Shown here: positions 24,832 to 32,424 of the stretch, one piece after another
Layout: the number at the start of each line of letters is the position of its first letter
Position numbering within the stretch: position 1 is the stretch's first letter
Assembly: GCA_018830105.1 (NCBI GenBank)
Contig: JAHJTC010000003.1
Location: forward strand, 1-64,000
Direction of reading: 5' to 3'
Length of the DNA stretch: 64,000 bases
Source of the DNA: Bacteroidota bacterium
GTDB taxonomy: Bacteria > Bacteroidota > Bacteroidia > Bacteroidales > F082
Notes under the pieces: model-generated
The model's input: the letters and a program-made list of their open reading frames with translations, nothing else
Databases searched by the model: none
Told to the model about the DNA's origin: nothing
Made by a program: the position numbers and the translations under genes

Positions 24832-24970
24832 TCAAACACATGCTAATTCTTTAAGCACTTCATAGTCCATTTTGAGCTTTTTCAGGATACATGGAGGGAT
24901 GTAATTAATTGTATTAACGTTGATAAGTAGGATTTTATAAGAAATTAATCGTTTTGTGAGTGAAAAACAG
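24832..24970 (-). other. Intergenic, possible ORF remnant
   Basis: Of the 24809-25034 gene-free interval, the minus strand from about 24970 to the stop at 24832 can be read as an open C-terminal stretch ending KKLKMDYEVLKELACV. I do not recognise a family. It could be a remnant of a lost gene or chance. Nothing else is seen here. Confidence 0.2.
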
Positions 24971-25034
24971 TATTTTGTAAAAGACTGAATATCAATAATA
25001 AAAACGGTAACAAACGATTACAAACGACTATATA

Positions 25035-25057
25035 CGTATGTACTTGTTAATCATACG
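25035..25057. promoter_or_regulatory. Palindrome CGTATG-N11-CATACG upstream of the ssb array
   Basis: A perfect 6-bp inverted repeat (25035-25040 and 25052-25057) lies about 25-45 bp upstream of the proposed ssb promoter element and follows two direct ACAAACGA words at about 25009-25026. It may be an operator; the regulator is unknown. Confidence 0.35.
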
Positions 25058-25078
25058 ACTATGGAAATGTGACCACCG

Positions 25079-25086
25079 TACATTTG
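25079..25086 (+). promoter_or_regulatory. Putative -7 element of the ssb array
   Basis: TACATTTG matches TAnnTTTG, 55 bp before the first ssb start. No TTG at the normal -33 distance is visible, which would suit activated expression. Confidence 0.4.
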
Positions 25087-25141
25087 CATCATCGTTCTTT
25101 CACAACAATAATTCATTTTCAAAAACTAAAATTTTATTATC

Positions 25142-25480
25142 ATGACAACTTTAAGAAACAACGTACAATTGATCGGACGTGCAGGCCGCACTCCTGAAAT
25201 CAAAACTTTTGACAAAGACCGCAAGCTTGCCCGCTTCAGCATGGCCACCAACGAAGTTTATTACAACCAAAAAGGTGAGCGCGTTGAAGATACGCAATGG
25301 CACAACCTGGTAGCCTGGGGCAAAACCGCCGACATCATCGAAAAGCTTATCACCAAGGGCAAGGAGATTGCCGTTTCGGGCAAGCTGATCAACCGCAACT
25401 GGGACGACAAAGATGGCAACAAGCGCTACGCAACAGAGGTAGAAATAAACCAAATCATAGCATTTGGGAAATCAGAATAA
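25142..25480 (+). CDS. Short single-stranded DNA-binding protein, copy 1
   Basis: A 112-residue OB-fold SSB (MTTLRNNVQLIGRAGRTPEI, GERVEDTQWHNLVAWGKTAD). It lacks the flexible linker and acidic DDIPF tail by which housekeeping SSB recruits partners, and ends at the fold with IIAFGKSE. First of four tandem paralogues. The first 243 bp are almost identical to copy 4 (one mismatch seen by eye) and the last about 75 bp match copy 3. It binds ssDNA by family; a specific role is unknown. Confidence 0.88.
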   Translation: MTTLRNNVQLIGRAGRTPEIKTFDKDRKLARFSMATNEVYYNQKGERVEDTQWHNLVAWGKTADIIEKLITKGKEIAVSGKLINRNWDDKDGNKRYATEVEINQIIAFGKSE

Positions 25481-25547
25481 AACCTTGCAAACCCGTAATT
25501 GAATTAAACAATAATCCATTCATTAAACACTTGAAAATCATGACAAC
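25479..25547 (+). repeat. Repeated inter-ssb leader block, unit 1
   Basis: The spacer before copy 2, including the words GTAATTGAATTAAACAATAA and CCATTCATTAAACACTTGAA, recurs at 26277-26345 before copy 4 with one mismatch seen. A related, more diverged version precedes copy 3 (25899-25947). The blocks show that the units duplicated with their leaders. Confidence 0.8.
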
Positions 25548-25869
25548 ATTAAACGACAGCGTAAAATTGACTGGACGTGCCGGCAATAATCCAACGATCA
25601 AAAATCTTGAAAACACACGAAAAATGGCACGTTTTGCTTTTGTAACCAACAACGCTTCAACCAATGAAAAAGGAGAGCGCATCTCACAAACCCAATGGCA
25701 TCATGTGGTGGCCTGGGGCAAGCTGGCCGATGTGGTTCAAATGCAGGTAAAGAAAGGCAAAAAAGTTACCATTAGCGGCAAACTGAGTAGCTGGAACTGG
25801 GAAGACCGAAAGGGTCAAAAACGCACCAAAGTTGAGATCGTGCTGAATGAAATCCGCAGTATCAATTAA
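25540..25869 (+). CDS. Short single-stranded DNA-binding protein, copy 2 (divergent)
   Basis: Start at ATG 25540 inside the repeated leader; the frame is open upstream but that part overlaps copy 1. The 109-residue OB-fold protein (MTTLNDSVKLTGRAGNNPTI, ISQTQWHHVVAWGKLADVVQ) ends KVEIVLNEIRSIN, without acidic tail. It is the most diverged of the four, replacing the DRKLARFS strand with NTRKMARFAF, and has not been homogenised with the rest. Confidence 0.85.
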   Translation: MTTLNDSVKLTGRAGNNPTIKNLENTRKMARFAFVTNNASTNEKGERISQTQWHHVVAWGKLADVVQMQVKKGKKVTISGKLSSWNWEDRKGQKRTKVEIVLNEIRSIN

Positions 25870-25939
25870 TTTCAACAAGTTTTATTTAAAACTCATTATT
25901 GAATTCAAACCTTATCCATTCATTAAATACTTGAAAATC

Positions 25940-26278
25940 ATGACAACATTAAACAATACCGTGCAACTGATCGGCCGTGCAGGCCTCGATCCTGAAATCA
26001 AAAGCTTCGACAAGGACCGCAAAATGGCGCGTTTTTCTATCGCTACCAACAGTTATTATTATAATCAGAAAGGCGAGCGTGTTGAAGACACCCAATGGCA
26101 TCAGGTGATCGCCTGGGGTAAGACAGCCGAAGTAGTTGAAAAAATTGTAAAGAAAGGCAGAGAAATTGCCGTTTCGGGCAAACTGGTCAACAGCAGCTGG
26201 GACGACAAAGATGGCAACAAGCGCTACGCAACAGAGGTAGAAATAAACCAAATCATAGCATTTGGGAAATCAGAATAA
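25940..26278 (+). CDS. Short single-stranded DNA-binding protein, copy 3
   Basis: Start at ATG 25940. The 112-residue OB-fold protein (MTTLNNTVQLIGRAGLDPEI) has a middle part unlike copies 1 and 4 (SYYYNQKGERVEDTQWHQVI) but a C-terminus identical to copy 1 (EINQIIAFGKSE) at protein level, and its KLVNSSWDDKDGNKRYATEV segment is shared with copy 4. No acidic tail. Confidence 0.86.
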   Translation: MTTLNNTVQLIGRAGLDPEIKSFDKDRKMARFSIATNSYYYNQKGERVEDTQWHQVIAWGKTAEVVEKIVKKGREIAVSGKLVNSSWDDKDGNKRYATEVEINQIIAFGKSE

Positions 26279-26337
26279 AACCTTGCAATCCCGTAATTGA
26301 ATTAAACAATAATCCATTCATTAAACACTTGAAAATC

Positions 26338-26664
26338 ATGACAACTTTAAGAAACAACGTACAATTGATCGGACGTGCAGGCCGCACTCCTGAAATCAAA
26401 ACTTTTGACAAAGACCGCAAGCTTGCCCGCTTCAGCATGGCCACCAACGAAGTTTATTACAACCAAAAAGGCGAGCGCGTTGAAGATACGCAATGGCACA
26501 ACCTGGTAGCCTGGGGCAAAACCGCCGACATCATCGAAAAGCTTATCACCAAGGGCAAGGAGATTGCCGTTTCGGGCAAACTGGTCAACAGCAGCTGGGA
26601 CGACAAAGATGGCAACAAGCGCTACGCAACAGAGGTAAGTGTGAAGGAAATAAAAGCGTTCTAA
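26338..26664 (+). CDS. Short single-stranded DNA-binding protein, copy 4 (mosaic)
   Basis: Start at ATG 26338. The 108-residue protein is a mosaic: its first about 80 residues equal copy 1, its KLVNSSWDDKDGNKRYATEV part equals copy 3, and it ends with a tail of its own, SVKEIKAF. No acidic SSB tail. It is followed by a strong terminator, so the array is probably one transcription unit with possible internal starts. Confidence 0.86.
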   Translation: MTTLRNNVQLIGRAGRTPEIKTFDKDRKLARFSMATNEVYYNQKGERVEDTQWHNLVAWGKTADIIEKLITKGKEIAVSGKLVNSSWDDKDGNKRYATEVSVKEIKAF

Positions 26665-26676
26665 ACAAATTGATTC

Positions 26677-26712
26677 AAAAAAAAAACCCGCTCTTTGGCG
26701 GGTTTTTTTTAT
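26677..26712. terminator. Terminator of the ssb array (bidirectional)
   Basis: A-run, stem CCCGC/GCGGG (26687-26691 with 26698-26702) and T-run. It also lies just past the 3' end of the convergent lipoprotein gene. Confidence 0.88.
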
Positions 26713-26722
26713 GTTATTTTTT

Positions 26723-27268
26723 TTAGTTCAGCGGGTTAGCTGTCACAGAAGTTTTAATCTCAATCAGTAATGTAAATTGTACATCATCCTGATCTGAAGT
26801 ACCACCCATTGAAACAGTAAAAGCATTTTGACCATCCAAAATAGTTTGTACATTATCCCATTGGCCATTGCTGTTGTCCATAACTAATTGTTTGCCAACA
26901 GTAAGTGTTTCGTTGGTATAAGACCAGACAGCAGGATTCAAGTCAGCTGACTTCACCGTAATTTCAGCCGTTTCAAGCACAACTTCCTTGTTGATGGATA
27001 GTATTGTTGCTTTAACTTCTTTAATCTCAATTTCTTTGATTTTAGATCCATATTCAGCAAACTCAGTATTTGATTGCGGATCAATGGTTGATTCCTGGTA
27101 AAAACTGGCATCCGTATTACGCATTGTTTCAGCGGGGATATCTACATTCAAATTGGTTTCGAAATCGGCATCAAATTTTACATCAAGCAAGTCTTTGGCT
27201 TTGTTACAGCCTGCGCTTGTTATTGCAATAAACGCCAATAGCATAAAAATTTTAGTCAGGTTTTTCAT
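26723..27268 (-). CDS. Secreted lipoprotein, unknown function
   Basis: Start at ATG 27268 (MKNLTKIFMLLAFIAITSAGC), as an upstream in-frame start would put the signal peptide inside the protein. The 181-residue product has a lipoprotein signal with lipobox TSAGC and then a beta-rich domain with no family that I recognise. It has a consensus promoter and is convergent with the ssb array, so it is probably monocistronic. Confidence 0.75.
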   Translation of the reverse strand: MKNLTKIFMLLAFIAITSAGCNKAKDLLDVKFDADFETNLNVDIPAETMRNTDASFYQESTIDPQSNTEFAEYGSKIKEIEIKEVKATILSINKEVVLETAEITVKSADLNPAVWSYTNETLTVGKQLVMDNSNGQWDNVQTILDGQNAFTVSMGGTSDQDDVQFTLLIEIKTSVTANPLN

Positions 27269-27310
27269 AGTTGCACGTATTGAATAAGTATAATTAAGAG
27301 TATTAAAAGG

Positions 27311-27341
27311 CAAAAATAATTTAATTTGGTCTTGAAACAAA
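27311..27341 (-). promoter_or_regulatory. Promoter of the lipoprotein gene (TTTG-N19-TATTTTTG)
   Basis: Minus-strand -33 TTTG (27338-27341) and -7 TATTTTTG (27311-27318) with a 19-bp spacer, about 43 bp before the chosen start; it therefore also supports ATG 27268. Confidence 0.6.
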
Positions 27342-27413
27342 ATTATTTAGAATAATTCTATATAAAATGATCAGTGCCATTCGGTTTTTTCCCAGGCGAA
27401 TAGTTTAATAAGT

Positions 27414-28877
27414 TTATCTTTTCCAGAATTGTGGAGAAAACAAAATAAGAACTGTAAATATTTCCAGACGACCTAACAACATCATAAAGGTAAGCAACCA
27501 CTTAGCCATCAAAGGCATAAATGCATAATTATCCACAGGTCCCACATTTCCGATTCCTGGGCCAATATTTCCAAGACTTGCGATAGAAGCCCCCACAGCA
27601 GTTTGAAAATCAAGGCCTAAAGCCGAAAGCGCAAGCATTCCCATCGAAAAGATAAGTATATACATCAAAAAGAAAGCCATTACTTTGTAAATGGTATCCT
27701 GTGGCACTGATTTTTGGTTAAATCTTACCGGCAATACAGCGTTGGGGTGGATGGCTCGTTTTAATTCCATCCGTGAGTTTTTGAGCAATAAAAGCTGGCG
27801 TACGATTTTCATGCCGCCACCTGTTGAACCTGCTGATCCACCGATAAACATCAACACAAAAACGAGCATCCATAATATTGTAGGCCACATCATATAATTT
27901 ACCGTAGCAAAACCAGTAGTGGTTAGTATGGAAACCACTGTAAATAAGCTGTCTCTGAACACAACTTCAAGGCCACCGCTTTTGGCAATGAGTAATCCAA
28001 TGGTAATTAGTAAAACGAAAACACCCACAATAGTTATATATCCACGATATTCCTCATCTTTGAAAACCCGGCTTAGTTTTCCATGCAGCGCAAAATAGTG
28101 CAAGGTAAAATTTGTGCCAGCAAGAATCATAAAAATAATGATAATATACTGACTATAAGCCGAAAATGCGGCAATGCTATCATTACGTGTTGAGAAACCG
28201 CCAGTGGCCATTGTAGCATAGGCGTGATTTATAGCATCGAAAAAATCCATTTCTCCGGCCCAAAGCAAGAGTGTCTGTAATGCGGTCAACAACACATAAA
28301 TGCCCCAAAGTCTTTTGGCGGTAGCCGTAATACGCGGATGAAGCTTATCGTAGGTCACGCCGGGCATTTCGGCCATAAAAAGCTGCATGCCGCCAATTCC
28401 TAATATTGGTAGTATGGCCACCGTAAAAACGATAATCCCCATGCCACCAAGCCAGTGCGTGAGGCTGCGCCAATAGAGTAAATCGCGTGGCATCGATTCA
28501 ATATCGGTCAATATTGTGGCTCCGGTTGTCGTAAAGCCTGAAATGGTTTCGAAAAAAGCATCCGTAAAATTTGGTATCGTTCCGCTGATATAATAGGGTA
28601 GCGAGCCAAATAATGAAATCAGAATCCAGGTGAAACTAACAATGATATAGCCTTCACGCTTACCCAAATTAGGAACGGCTTTTCTGTTTATCAGAAACAT
28701 CATGCCGCCAAAAAAAATTGTAATAAAGGCAGAAACCGGAATAGCATTGCATTCCAAATCACAATATAAATAGGTAAATGGCAATGCGGTAAGCATGAAA
28801 AGACCTTCAATGATCAGAAGAAAGCCAATGATCCTTAAAATAATCGCAAAATTTATTTTCCGAAGAAAACTTTTCAT
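27414..28877 (-). CDS. trkH: TrkH family potassium uptake protein
   Basis: This 487-residue integral membrane protein is the K+ pore of the Trk/Ktr system. It has repeated membrane-pore-membrane units; ETISGFTTTGATI and ATMATGGFSTRND are the first two filter loops, TGFATVNY the third and SIASLGNIGPGIGNVG the fourth. It is 24 bp downstream of trkA, its regulatory partner. Length is typical (about 480-500). Confidence 0.95.
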   Translation of the reverse strand: MKSFLRKINFAIILRIIGFLLIIEGLFMLTALPFTYLYCDLECNAIPVSAFITIFFGGMMFLINRKAVPNLGKREGYIIVSFTWILISLFGSLPYYISGTIPNFTDAFFETISGFTTTGATILTDIESMPRDLLYWRSLTHWLGGMGIIVFTVAILPILGIGGMQLFMAEMPGVTYDKLHPRITATAKRLWGIYVLLTALQTLLLWAGEMDFFDAINHAYATMATGGFSTRNDSIAAFSAYSQYIIIIFMILAGTNFTLHYFALHGKLSRVFKDEEYRGYITIVGVFVLLITIGLLIAKSGGLEVVFRDSLFTVVSILTTTGFATVNYMMWPTILWMLVFVLMFIGGSAGSTGGGMKIVRQLLLLKNSRMELKRAIHPNAVLPVRFNQKSVPQDTIYKVMAFFLMYILIFSMGMLALSALGLDFQTAVGASIASLGNIGPGIGNVGPVDNYAFMPLMAKWLLTFMMLLGRLEIFTVLILFSPQFWKR

Positions 28878-28901
28878 GACAGTCTGGTTTTTGAAAAATA
28901 G

Positions 28902-30242
28902 CTAATGAAACAATTTTTCAATCTTATGAATAGCCCGTGGAAGAGCAAAAACAACTACTTTATCATTTTCTTCAATTTGAAAATCACCCATGGCGATAAA
29001 GCTCTCTTCGCCTCTTACAATGCCACCAATTATGGCGCCATCAGGGATGCTAAGTTTTTTGATGGGTTTTCGCGTAACTGCTGACCCTGGTCTTGCAATC
29101 AGTTCCATGGCATCGGCATCAATTCCGCTCAGGCATTTTAGTGAGGTCACTTCGGCGCCCATAGTGTAGCGCACCATATAGCTGGCGGCAATTAGCTTTT
29201 TGTTAATGATGGTATCAATACCAATATTTTGTGAAATATCGATATAGTCGATATTTTCAACCAGTGCAATGGTTCTCTTTACTCCATAAGTTCTTGCCTG
29301 TAAGCAAGTTAGAATGTTTGTCTCTGTGTTATCTGTCACTGCAATAAAGGCATCGATATTTCTTATGTCTTCATCTTCGAGCAGTTGAATATTTCGGGCA
29401 TCGCCATTGATAACCAGTGTGTCTTCAAGGTAATCAGTTAGAAATATACATCGATCTTTGTTCTTTTCAATCAACTTGATGGTCATATCATGCTCAAGTC
29501 TTTTGGCAGTGATGCGTCCAACCCTGCCTCCTCCAATAATCATCACATTGTGTATATTGTGCTGTACCTTACCACCCAAACGCAGTAAATTTTCAATGGC
29601 TTCGGGTTTGGTAATCACATAGGCCAGGTCGTTTGTCTCAAATTTGTCGTCACCGTACGGAATAAAAGTTTCATGATTGCGGTGAACTGCGATAGCTCTG
29701 AAATCAAGGTGCTTATATTCTTTTGCAATATCGGTGAGGCTTTTGTTTAAAACCGGGGCTCCTTCTTCAAGTTTAATCATGAATAACTGCAACTTCCCTC
29801 CCGAAAAATCAAACACCTCCGTAGCAGCAGTTTGTTTAAGCAGCGAAATAATTTCATGGGCAGCGATATCTTCGGGCGATACCAGCCCGTCAATACCAAG
29901 TTCCTGATAGATTTTCCAGCTTTCTGCACTCAGGTTTTCCATGGTATTAACACGGGCAATCACCTTTTTGGCTCCCAGCTTTTTGGCCAGAATGGCGGTC
30001 ATCAGGTTGATATGTTCATCGTGTACCACAGAGATCACCAGATCGGCTTTGCGAACATTGGCACGCTGCAACACACCGATGGTAGTTGAGTCACCCATAA
30101 TCGTCATAAGATCGGTTTGTGACTCAATCATTTTCAACAAATCTTCATGTGGATCAACAATGGTGATATTGTGATTGCTATTGACAAGTGCTTCAGCTAA
30201 ATAAAGTCCAACTTCACCATCTCCTGCAATAATAATATTCAT
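28902..30242 (-). CDS. trkA: Trk system potassium transporter regulatory subunit TrkA
   Basis: This 446-residue cytoplasmic protein gates TrkH and binds nucleotides. It has two RCK units, each with a Rossmann nucleotide site (IIAGDGEVGLYLAEAL at the N-terminus and IIGGGRVGRITAKRL near residue 235) and each followed by a TrkA_C domain. Length and duplication match TrkA. trkA-trkH forms an operon. I see no clear -7 element in the upstream 120 bp (30243-30363). Confidence 0.95.
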   Translation of the reverse strand: MNIIIAGDGEVGLYLAEALVNSNHNITIVDPHEDLLKMIESQTDLMTIMGDSTTIGVLQRANVRKADLVISVVHDEHINLMTAILAKKLGAKKVIARVNTMENLSAESWKIYQELGIDGLVSPEDIAAHEIISLLKQTAATEVFDFSGGKLQLFMIKLEEGAPVLNKSLTDIAKEYKHLDFRAIAVHRNHETFIPYGDDKFETNDLAYVITKPEAIENLLRLGGKVQHNIHNVMIIGGGRVGRITAKRLEHDMTIKLIEKNKDRCIFLTDYLEDTLVINGDARNIQLLEDEDIRNIDAFIAVTDNTETNILTCLQARTYGVKRTIALVENIDYIDISQNIGIDTIINKKLIAASYMVRYTMGAEVTSLKCLSGIDADAMELIARPGSAVTRKPIKKLSIPDGAIIGGIVRGEESFIAMGDFQIEENDKVVVFALPRAIHKIEKLFH

Positions 30243-30363
30243 TTTAATAAACTTTGGGCGGTAAAATTATCATTTTAAATGGTCTGGGCTAAATCTAAAA
30301 TTGGCTGTTTTTTCAAAACCCTTGCGCTTCCTTAACCGAAGGTGGGATAAGAATACGCTTGGT

Positions 30364-31155
30364 TTACCTTATTTCAAAGGAATCCCAGTCGAGACCCACG
30401 TTAAATTTGTCTCTGAATCGTTTCAGTTGATTGGCTGATAAAGTGGTTTCTATTATCATTTCTTTTTGTGCAACCGCTTGCGAAATTGGTTCACCTTTGA
30501 AATTGAGCAAAACCGAATCGCCCTGATAAGCAATTCCTTGTGGATCGGTTCCAATACGGTTTACGCCCAACACATAAGCCAGATTCTCAACAGCACGCGC
30601 CACAAGCAGCTGTTTCCAGGGTTCGGCACGCACTGCGGGCCAGTTGGCAACATAAAGCATCAAATCGTAATCGAATTGTCCGTTATGGTAATTGTTTTTA
30701 CTCCAGACCGGGAATCGCAAATCGTAGCATATCAAGGGTTTTATCTTCCACCCATTAAGTTGTACAAAAAGTTGCTCAGCACCAGGCGTAATGCGTTCGT
30801 GTTCGCCGCCCAGCCTGAAAACATGTCTTTTGGCATAGGTTTCATAAGTGCCATCGGGGCGCATCCAAATCAGGGTGTTTTGAAAATTATTGCCCTGTTT
30901 GAGTAAAATACTACCCGTAATCACTGCCTGATGCTTTTCGGCTTGTTTTTGCATCCACTTAAAACTTTCGCCATCCTGCTTTTCAGCAAACTTTCTTGGA
31001 TCAACCGGAAAGCCTGTGGTAAAAGTTTCGGGAAGCACAATAAGATCCGGCTTGGTATGATTTGCTGCCATGAGCGCTTCAAAATGGCTTCGGTTTGCTT
31101 GTGGATTCTCCCACTTTAAATCAGCCTGAACATAGGCTATCTTTAAATCTTGCAT
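30364..31155 (-). CDS. Carbon-nitrogen hydrolase, probable omega-amidase (YafV/Nit2-like)
   Basis: This 263-residue nitrilase-fold enzyme has the catalytic triad E43 (LPETFTTG), K109 (YAKRHVF) and C143 (LICYDLRFP), as in omega-amidases that hydrolyse alpha-ketoglutaramate or alpha-ketosuccinamate. It overlaps the upstream aminotransferase gene by 13 bp. The pairing fits removal of the keto-amide formed when glutamine is the amino donor. The exact substrate is inferred from family and context. Confidence 0.88.
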   Translation of the reverse strand: MQDLKIAYVQADLKWENPQANRSHFEALMAANHTKPDLIVLPETFTTGFPVDPRKFAEKQDGESFKWMQKQAEKHQAVITGSILLKQGNNFQNTLIWMRPDGTYETYAKRHVFRLGGEHERITPGAEQLFVQLNGWKIKPLICYDLRFPVWSKNNYHNGQFDYDLMLYVANWPAVRAEPWKQLLVARAVENLAYVLGVNRIGTDPQGIAYQGDSVLLNFKGEPISQAVAQKEMIIETTLSANQLKRFRDKFNVGLDWDSFEIR

Positions 31156-32300
31156 AGTATTTCGGCGGCTTTAGTAAGGGTTTCATCTGTTTTGGCAAAA
31201 CAAAAACGTAGCAGATGCTGCTCGTTGTGACGATTGTAAAAAGGTGATATCGGCACAGCGGCAATACCATATTCTTTGATGAGTTTTTCAGCAAATTCCA
31301 TTTCCGGCAAATCACTAATTGCAGCGTAGTCAAGTAGCTGGAAATACGTGCCGTAACTTGGTATTATTTTGAACTTTGAAGACTTTATTTTTTCCAGAAA
31401 AGCATCTCTTTTTTGCTGATAAAAATCCCCCAGCTGCAGGAAGTTTTCTGCGTCCTTCAAGAAATCGGCAATAGCATATTGAATGGGTGTGTTTACGGCG
31501 AATACAACAAATTGATGCAGTTTTCTAAACTCCTGCATCAGATTGGCAGGAGCCAGAATATACCCCAGCTTCCAGCCTGTTGCATGAAAAGTTTTTCCAA
31601 ATGAAGCCACTACCAGACTTCTGCGTGCCAGTTCGGGATATCGGCAAACACTTTCGTGCTGCTTGCCGTCAAAAACAAGGTGTTCGTAAACCTCATCGCT
31701 CAATACCAGGATATCTGTCTGGCGCGTAAGCTTTTCAAGCTGTTGCAAATCTTCTGCCGTGAGCAGGCTTCCCGTTGGATTATGCGGGCTGTTAATAATA
31801 ATCATTCGTGTACGATTGGTAATCATCTGTCTCACTTCCTGCCAATTGTACTTAAAATCGGGACTTGTAAGACTGGCATATTTTACCATACCGCCGCACG
31901 ATTTTACTGCTGGTGCATAACTATCGTAGGCGGGTTCAAAAATGATAACCTCATCGCCTTCGCGGATAAATGCCGTAATGGCAGTGTACAATGCTTGTGT
32001 TGCTCCTGCGGTGACAGTTATCTCATTTTCAGCATCGTAGCGTAGTTGATAGCTGTTATAAACCTTCTCAGAAATCGCGTCTCTTAAGGGTTTAATTCCG
32101 GGCATAGGTGCATACTGGTTGAAACCTTTCTTCATATAGTGGTTTACGCGCTGGATGAGCTGCTCGGCAATAGGAAAATCAGGGAAGCCTTGCGAAAGAT
32201 TTACAGCCTGGTGTTCGACGGCCATTTTTGACATCACTGCAAAAATGGACAAGCCGACCTGTGGTAATTTGGAGGGTATTTCGCCATCAAATTGTAACAT
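31143..32300 (-). CDS. Methionine aminotransferase-like PLP enzyme (YbdL type)
   Basis: This about 385-residue class I/II aminotransferase has the PLP lysine at K237 (SFGKTFHATGWKLGY), the INSPHNPTG motif and the N-terminal VNLSQGFPDFP typical of YbdL/kynurenine aminotransferases, which use glutamine or methionine. Two adjacent ATGs (32303, 32300) are possible starts. It is followed by, and overlaps, the omega-amidase gene, so it probably works in methionine salvage or keto-acid transamination. Transcription may begin at a -7-like TATATTTG at 32323-32330. Confidence 0.9.
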   Translation of the reverse strand: MLQFDGEIPSKLPQVGLSIFAVMSKMAVEHQAVNLSQGFPDFPIAEQLIQRVNHYMKKGFNQYAPMPGIKPLRDAISEKVYNSYQLRYDAENEITVTAGATQALYTAITAFIREGDEVIIFEPAYDSYAPAVKSCGGMVKYASLTSPDFKYNWQEVRQMITNRTRMIIINSPHNPTGSLLTAEDLQQLEKLTRQTDILVLSDEVYEHLVFDGKQHESVCRYPELARRSLVVASFGKTFHATGWKLGYILAPANLMQEFRKLHQFVVFAVNTPIQYAIADFLKDAENFLQLGDFYQQKRDAFLEKIKSSKFKIIPSYGTYFQLLDYAAISDLPEMEFAEKLIKEYGIAAVPISPFYNRHNEQHLLRFCFAKTDETLTKAAEILCKI

Positions 32301-32424
32301 CATGTTGTCAGTTTATTTTAAGCAAATATAGGTATTTTAAGCAAGGGAGGTTAATCAAACGAGCATATTACAGCAGTGAAAAACCTGATCTTTGTTTTGT
32401 AAGCTAGTGTAAATCAAACAATTA

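Noticed and set aside
25479..26345. Regular repeats that could suggest a CRISPR array
   Set aside because: The repeats are about 70-bp leader blocks and whole gene duplicates, with no short direct-repeat/spacer pattern and no cas genes.
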